A DNA stretch of 64,000 bases, taken from the NCBI GenBank assembly GCA_019426215.1, contig CM033401.1, positions 5,709,134 to 5,773,133 of the forward strand. Direction: 5' to 3'. Shown in pieces: positions 59,522-64,000 of the stretch (position 1 is its first letter; each line of letters opens with the position of its first letter). The stretch comes from Buddleja alternifolia. Its lineage: Eukaryota; Streptophyta; Magnoliopsida; Lamiales; Scrophulariaceae. The translations under genes were made by a program, and so were the position numbers. The notes beneath the pieces were generated by a model. It searched no databases. It saw only the letters and a list, made by a program, of their open reading frames with translations, and had not been told where the DNA came from.

Positions 59522-60311
59522 TCACATGTTGTATATTCCTATTATATGAACTGTATAATGTAATATAATACGCTGTATAATGCGTTCAAATCACTACTGA
59601 AAAAAGTAAACGAACAATATACTATGTATCACCATTATAGTTTACTATATAATGATGAATAATCTACTGTTTAATATACACAATACATTACTTGCAAATG
59701 CAATTAATCCAATTCTATATTGATTTATTCATTGTTGTATATCACAATTCTATTTAATGTATAATGGGTTCCGAGTCGGTGTATATAATAAATATTAATA
59801 TTCCAGTAACTCATACGATTTTGAAGATAATAACATAAACTAAAATGGATGATGTTTACGCATACCTAAATCCATTTCACCCATAAAAAACGTAATAAAA
59901 AACTATTGATAATGGAGGGAAAAAACGCAGAATTCGTGATGACGATGAATTGGCGATTATGATTCGAAAGAAAAAATGAATTTTGAAGCAGAATTGATGA
60001 ATGATGAAAGAGATTTTATGTTCTGGTAATGAAATTGATAATTTCTGTAAATAGATCGAATTATAATTAGAAATAAAAAATGAATTGGGAAGCAGAATCT
60101 GTTATGGAGCAATAACAGGGATTTGATTTTGATCTAGCATGATAATTGCATGAGTTTGTTACGTTTTGTTGACTAAAATGCTCCTACAGCATTAAAAAAT
60201 ATTATATAATCCGAAAATGAGTTAAATCCAGACCTTGGGATCAAGTGGTATTAATGGTTTAGATTGGGTCTTATATCTTACCTAATCCAATATGATGTAT
60301 TTGATCCATAT

Positions 60312-60344
<33 letters not shown>

Positions 60345-60347
<3 letters not shown>

Positions 60348-60821
60348 TGATCATTATCATTTAATCATTCATATATGGCTGTCCAAGTTGCCTAGCTAGA
60401 ATTGATTCTTTTGATACTTTTTCACCGACCAACCTATACCGCTCGTTCTTTTTCTCATGTTAGAATCGAAATGCAAACCCTTCAATTATTTATTTGTACT
60501 GATTAATGATGAAACACAAAATCTCACTTAGACAAAGAATCAACAATTATAAGCATATTTCTGGTATATGCTAATTGTTTTTATTTTTATCGTTGCATTT
60601 TGTGATAATAAAAGGGCAATTTCATGGAATTATACTTTGACGATAAGTTTGTCAACACTAGGGCATGCAGGCCATGTCTTATCAGTTTCATGCTTTAAAA
60701 AGACCACATTAATTTCTAATGTTGTCAAGACATAAATTAGTGATTAGCTCGAATATTATTAATTCCTTGTGAATTTTTCTAGGTTCTTCTGAGGTTGTCA
60801 ACACTTGATGGTTAGGCCTGG

Positions 60822-60886
<65 letters not shown>

Positions 60887-62175
60887 TCACATATGGTGTA
60901 TTTGTGTCTATGTTTTAGATTGAGTTAAAAAAAATATTAACGAGTCATATTAGTGATCATTATGCAAATTGAGATCGATTACTAAACGTGCATTTGAGTT
61001 GAATTTGTATCACGCGGCTCAATGAACTTGGATCAGTGAAAATTATAAAGTATGTGTAAACTATTAATGTTATGTAACAATAGTTATTTTTTTGTAACTG
61101 GAGTCTAATCTAAACTTATTACGACTGAAAATCTAGACCTGCCAATAGGGAATTTTCTACGGTACTTCATTTTATCACACTTTGATTCGATCACGACTCA
61201 TTTGAATCATTTACACGCCTAAGTATGATGATTTCAAGTAAACGTAGAAGCCACATGCTATCAACTAAATTATAGATTAAATTTTACCTAAGATATGATT
61301 CTTGATAATAAAAAAAGGAGAAACAGAATATCACAATGGTTTTGATCAAAAAAATAAAAATAATAAAAAAATAAGAATATCACATTGGAAATTTAGAATG
61401 GTATAACTTTATAGGAAGTGTATAATATAAAATTAATTTGAAATGAACATAAATTGTTAAATCCAATAGTGATAAGTAAAGTTAGCATATTTGAATATAT
61501 AGTTGCAACGATTAATCACACTGATGCACAAAATATCTGAAAGATGTGACTATATATTAAATTTTGATTCGGGAGAATTCAATTCATCGAATATATACAT
61601 ATATATATGAGTTGAAATTCCTCTCAATCCACATTGAATCCACTTGTGTAACGTATTTTGGTATCTATATCAGCTCCCATTACTTGGGTGCCAAGGAATC
61701 TGCATCCTCAGCAAACCACATTTAGCTTTTTAAGATCATAAATCTTAATTAGATAAGCTAGCAATTAAGTCTAGAGAAATACGTCACACGCTTAGACAAT
61801 GGATTTTGGGGCACATTAAGACACAAATATATTCGGGCTTCGATGTGGCTGATGTCGATGGAATTGTAGCGATGAACTTGTCTTCGTGCCAATTGCAGTC
61901 TAAACATTATAGTCGCAGCAACAAGAAACTCATGTCATATGGTCATATCAATCGAGGGTTTCTTTGTTGATTGCTCGTCTCAGTTTAAACTATTCTACTC
62001 TTTTTTTTTTTTTAACACATTAAAATCCTCGATCCAAACATAGTACAGAAGACAACGTGGACAAATATATTCAAGTTAGGGGCAAAGTTGTACTCTTCAT
62101 CCACTCGTTAGAGAATGGTAGATACAGTCTTATACTTCACGGGGTCTACAAATTTAGATTCGGAATTCGAAAAAT
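60345..62175. other. Intergenic region before the terminal CACTA element
   Basis: No gene is supported. A compound (TA)n-(TG)n microsatellite lies at 60825-60886. The rest is AT-rich sequence; a poly(T) run occurs near 62001. Confidence 0.4.
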
Positions 62176-62195
62176 CACTACAAGAAAACAGGGTA

Positions 62196-62595
62196 TCAGA
62201 GACCGAAAAATCGGTCTCTGAAAGCCCAAATTCGATCTCTAAAAAAAATTAGCGACCGAAATTTCAGTCGCTAAATTCCGACACTAAACGGCTCGACGCT
62301 AATTAGAGACCGAAAAAAATCGGTCTCTAAATTTAGAGACCGAACTTTTCGGTCTCTAAATCAGTCGCTATTTGCACAACTTTTTCAAATACAATCGGTC
62401 TCCAAATTTCGTCGCTAACCGACACAAAATCGGTCTCTAAATATTGATCTTTGATTCGGTCTCTAAATATTCATCTTTGATTCGGTCTCTAAATATTCAT
62501 CTTTGATTCGGTCTCTAAATCAATCTCTAAATATTCATCTGTGATTCGGTCTCTAAATACTCATCTGTGATTCGGTCTCTAAATCGGTCTCTAAA
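62196..62595. repeat. Subterminal motif array of the CACTA element
   Basis: GGTCTCTAAAT and its complement recur about a dozen times, first as inverted pairs around AAAATCGG or TTTCGG and then as direct repeats of GATTCGGTCTCTAAATA with a 24-base spacing. In En/Spm such subterminal words bind the TNPA protein. The same role is inferred here. Confidence 0.75.
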
Positions 62596-62926
62596 ATTAG
62601 CACGTCTCAATTATAAATGCTACGTTTTATTCGCTAAATTCACGTCAAACCTGTTAATTACAAATGATCCAACAAAATCAATAAGAAGTAATTACCACAA
62701 CATCATAATCTCTCCCATAAAAAACAAAAACTCATTAACACCACAATTTATATCTAACACAATATCATCGTAACACAACATAATTCTAAAAAACATCATC
62801 TAACTAACAATTATCTCAATCCATCCACTCTAACACCCAACCAAAAGTGACAGATAATAAAATGAGTCACTAAATCATCCAAGCAATAAATTAAAATACG
62901 AACTAATGTTTTTCACCAAAACCAAT

Positions 62927-63367
62927 TTACTTCCCATGTCCGGATCCACCGGCATACTTGTGGTTTGGCAATCCCGCTTCTTCAATCATTTTTCGTAACA
63001 TCTCCTCGACTTCCTGCATCTTTTTATCTGCTGCTTCTGCTTTTTTCTGCGCCTCTTCTTCTCTCTTTTGAACTTGCTCAATTACTTGTTCCAACCTTTT
63101 CTCTCTTTCTTCCTCTCTCCTGCGAGTGTCTTCCTCTATTTTCATAGCAGTAGCTCGCACATCATCTACTACTTTTGTTAACTCATCATGAGACTCTCCC
63201 CTAACTCTTGAGTTTATTGTGCTCTGACTGTAACCACTAGAAATGTGGCTACGCGCAACTCCATACATACGACCCTTAGACGAGCCTCTAATCAAATCAG
63301 ACCATAATGGAAGATCAAACTCAAGTGGAGAGGAATCAGTGCAATTTCGTTTCGCCCTGTATTCTTC
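62927..63367 (-). CDS. CACTA transposon protein, last exon (TNPA-like / Transposase_24 type)
   Basis: A minus-strand exon follows an acceptor (TTTGTGCAG) at about 63368 and ends at the TAA at 62927-62929. The start, EEYRAKRNCTDSSPLEFDLP and then LWSDLIRG, fits the end of the plant Ptta/En/Spm transposase domain. A long Glu/Lys/Arg-rich coiled coil (RREEEREKRLEQVIEQVQKR onward) and a Gly-rich tail ending GGSGHGK follow, as in many plant CACTA ORF1 proteins. The N-terminal exons lie right of about 63380 or beyond the window. The exon itself is unbroken. It would bind the subterminal repeats rather than catalyse cutting, by analogy with TNPA. Confidence 0.7.
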   Translation of the reverse strand, partial: EEYRAKRNCTDSSPLEFDLPLWSDLIRGSSKGRMYGVARSHISSGYSQSTINSRVRGESHDELTKVVDDVRATAMKIEEDTRRREEEREKRLEQVIEQVQKREEEAQKKAEAADKKMQEVEEMLRKMIEEAGLPNHKYAGGSGHGK

Positions 63368-63596
63368 CTGCACAAACACGTCACAAAAGTAATAAAATCA
63401 CCGAACAAATCAACATATTCCAATACACTTACACAAAATCAACATCAAATAAAAGGTAATCTAATATCAAAATACATATACTAAAGTCACATTTTTTTGT
63501 AAATACTTCATTGAAAAAGTTTCATTGTTTATGTTATTTTTTAACAATTTAGACAACAAAGTTGTGCTCATTTTGCGAATATATATTAAAGTTGTG

Positions 63597-64000
63597 CCGA
63601 CAGATTTTTAGCTAATTTTGAATACAAACCTGCTTTGTTTTAGAGTTCTCCTAATTATGTGGGATATATTCATGGATAGACCTATGTGTCTAGTTTCATG
63701 GAAATAAAACGATTCATGAATCTGAGCTTTCTACAATAAGTTATGAATTTTCTCGTAAAGACGCGCACAGCTGCCTGTACAGCCGATAGATTTTTGTCTA
63801 ATTTTGAATACAAACCTGCTTTGTTCTAAACTTCTCCTGATTATGTGGGATATACGAGTGGATAGGCCTATGTGTCTAGTTTCATAGGAATAAAACGGTT
63901 CATGAATCCGGACTTTCGACAATGAGTTATGAATTTTCTCGTGAAGACGCGCACGGCTGTCTGCACAGCCGACAGATTTTTAGCTAATTTTGAATACAAA
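63597..64000. repeat. 186-bp tandem repeat, 2.2 copies, within the CACTA element
   Basis: Units begin at about 63597, 63783 and 63969 with CCGAYAGATTTTT and contain GTGTCTAGTTTCAT and GTTATGAATTTTCTCGT. The last unit runs off the window. They lie upstream of the transposon exon, probably in an intron. Confidence 0.75.

Larger units (their letters stand above)
56527..60344 (-). mobile_element. (TA)n-flanked transposable element, copy C (largest, inverted)
   Basis: The body (about 56562-60313) lies between TA runs at 56527-56559 and 60314-60344. Its left end is the reverse complement of the right ends of copies A and B, and its right end that of their left ends. The arrays appear as TACTGTATAATG words at 57000-57780 and as both orientations at 58200-59770. 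At 3.75 kb it is about 1.6 kb longer than A and B. The extra length includes a candidate basic exon, an LTR-retrotransposon remnant and a zinc-knuckle frame. It may be closer to the coding parent of the family. Confidence 0.7.
62176..64000 (-). mobile_element. CACTA (En/Spm) transposon, one end, running off the window
   Basis: The terminus CACTACAAGAAAA at 62176 is the classic CACTA inverted-repeat end. A dense subterminal array of about 400 bp follows. The coding exon at 62927-63367 points toward this end, so this is the element's 3' end. The 5' end and the partner of the 3-bp target duplication lie beyond the window. Confidence 0.85.

Noticed and set aside
62400..62600. A CRISPR-like array
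   Set aside because: Regular spacing is present, but this is a plant transposon subterminal array with 8-12 base intervals between words, beside a CACTA terminus.

Overview
The window is nuclear DNA of a flowering plant, most likely an asterid eudicot. It is AT-rich, its genes have GT-AG introns, its protein-coding genes are typical single plant loci, and the rest is transposable-element (TE) debris. The species cannot be named from the sequence. No CRISPR array, operon, rRNA or functional tRNA gene was seen.

Positions 1-25,300 form the gene-bearing part. Four confident genes lie here: an R3H/SUZ-domain RNA-binding protein gene (minus, 967-3938, four exons); a membrane-anchored bZIP17/28-type ER-stress transcription factor (plus, 12283-15118, two exons, with a RRIL site-1-protease motif); a SEC15A-like exocyst subunit (plus, 17944-20313, uninterrupted coding region with a leader intron); and a CYP94D-type cytochrome P450 (minus, 23686-25221, single exon). 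They are unrelated in function and separately promoted. Between and inside them sit small non-autonomous elements: a Tourist MITE (600-747), a tRNA-derived SINE (8153-8389), a 1.2-kb Mutator-like element (10299-11497), two members of one MITE family (bZIP intron and just downstream of the P450), and a Copia LTR/PBS/gag relic inside the SEC15A leader intron.

Positions 25,556-53,776 are a direct tandem segmental duplication. Copy 1 is about 25,556-37,360 and copy 2 about 37,608-53,776. No intact gene lies in either copy. Because the two copies align, each insertion present in only one copy has its empty site in the other. Copy 1 alone carries an L1 tail with an RNase H domain, a truncated hAT, a 768-bp solo LTR and a 2.2-kb (TA)n-flanked element. 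Copy 2 alone carries a nested block (Mutator-like element; hAT inside hAT; a second (TA)n-flanked element inside both), a 171-bp MITE, a 199-bp solo LTR, a SINE and a 920-bp LTR-like insertion.

Positions 53,776-64,000 hold a CACTA-type fragment, the largest (TA)n-flanked element (56,562-60,313, inverted relative to the other two), and at the right edge the terminus of a CACTA/En-Spm transposon with a subterminal motif array and the last exon of a transposase-type protein.

The most interesting system is the (TA)n-flanked family: three copies of 2.1-3.8 kb, each between TA microsatellites, with matching imperfect terminal inverted repeats and dense internal arrays of the word ATTATACAGTA. One copy has a TA-microsatellite empty site in the paralogous segment. 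All calls were made by reading; no database search was run.
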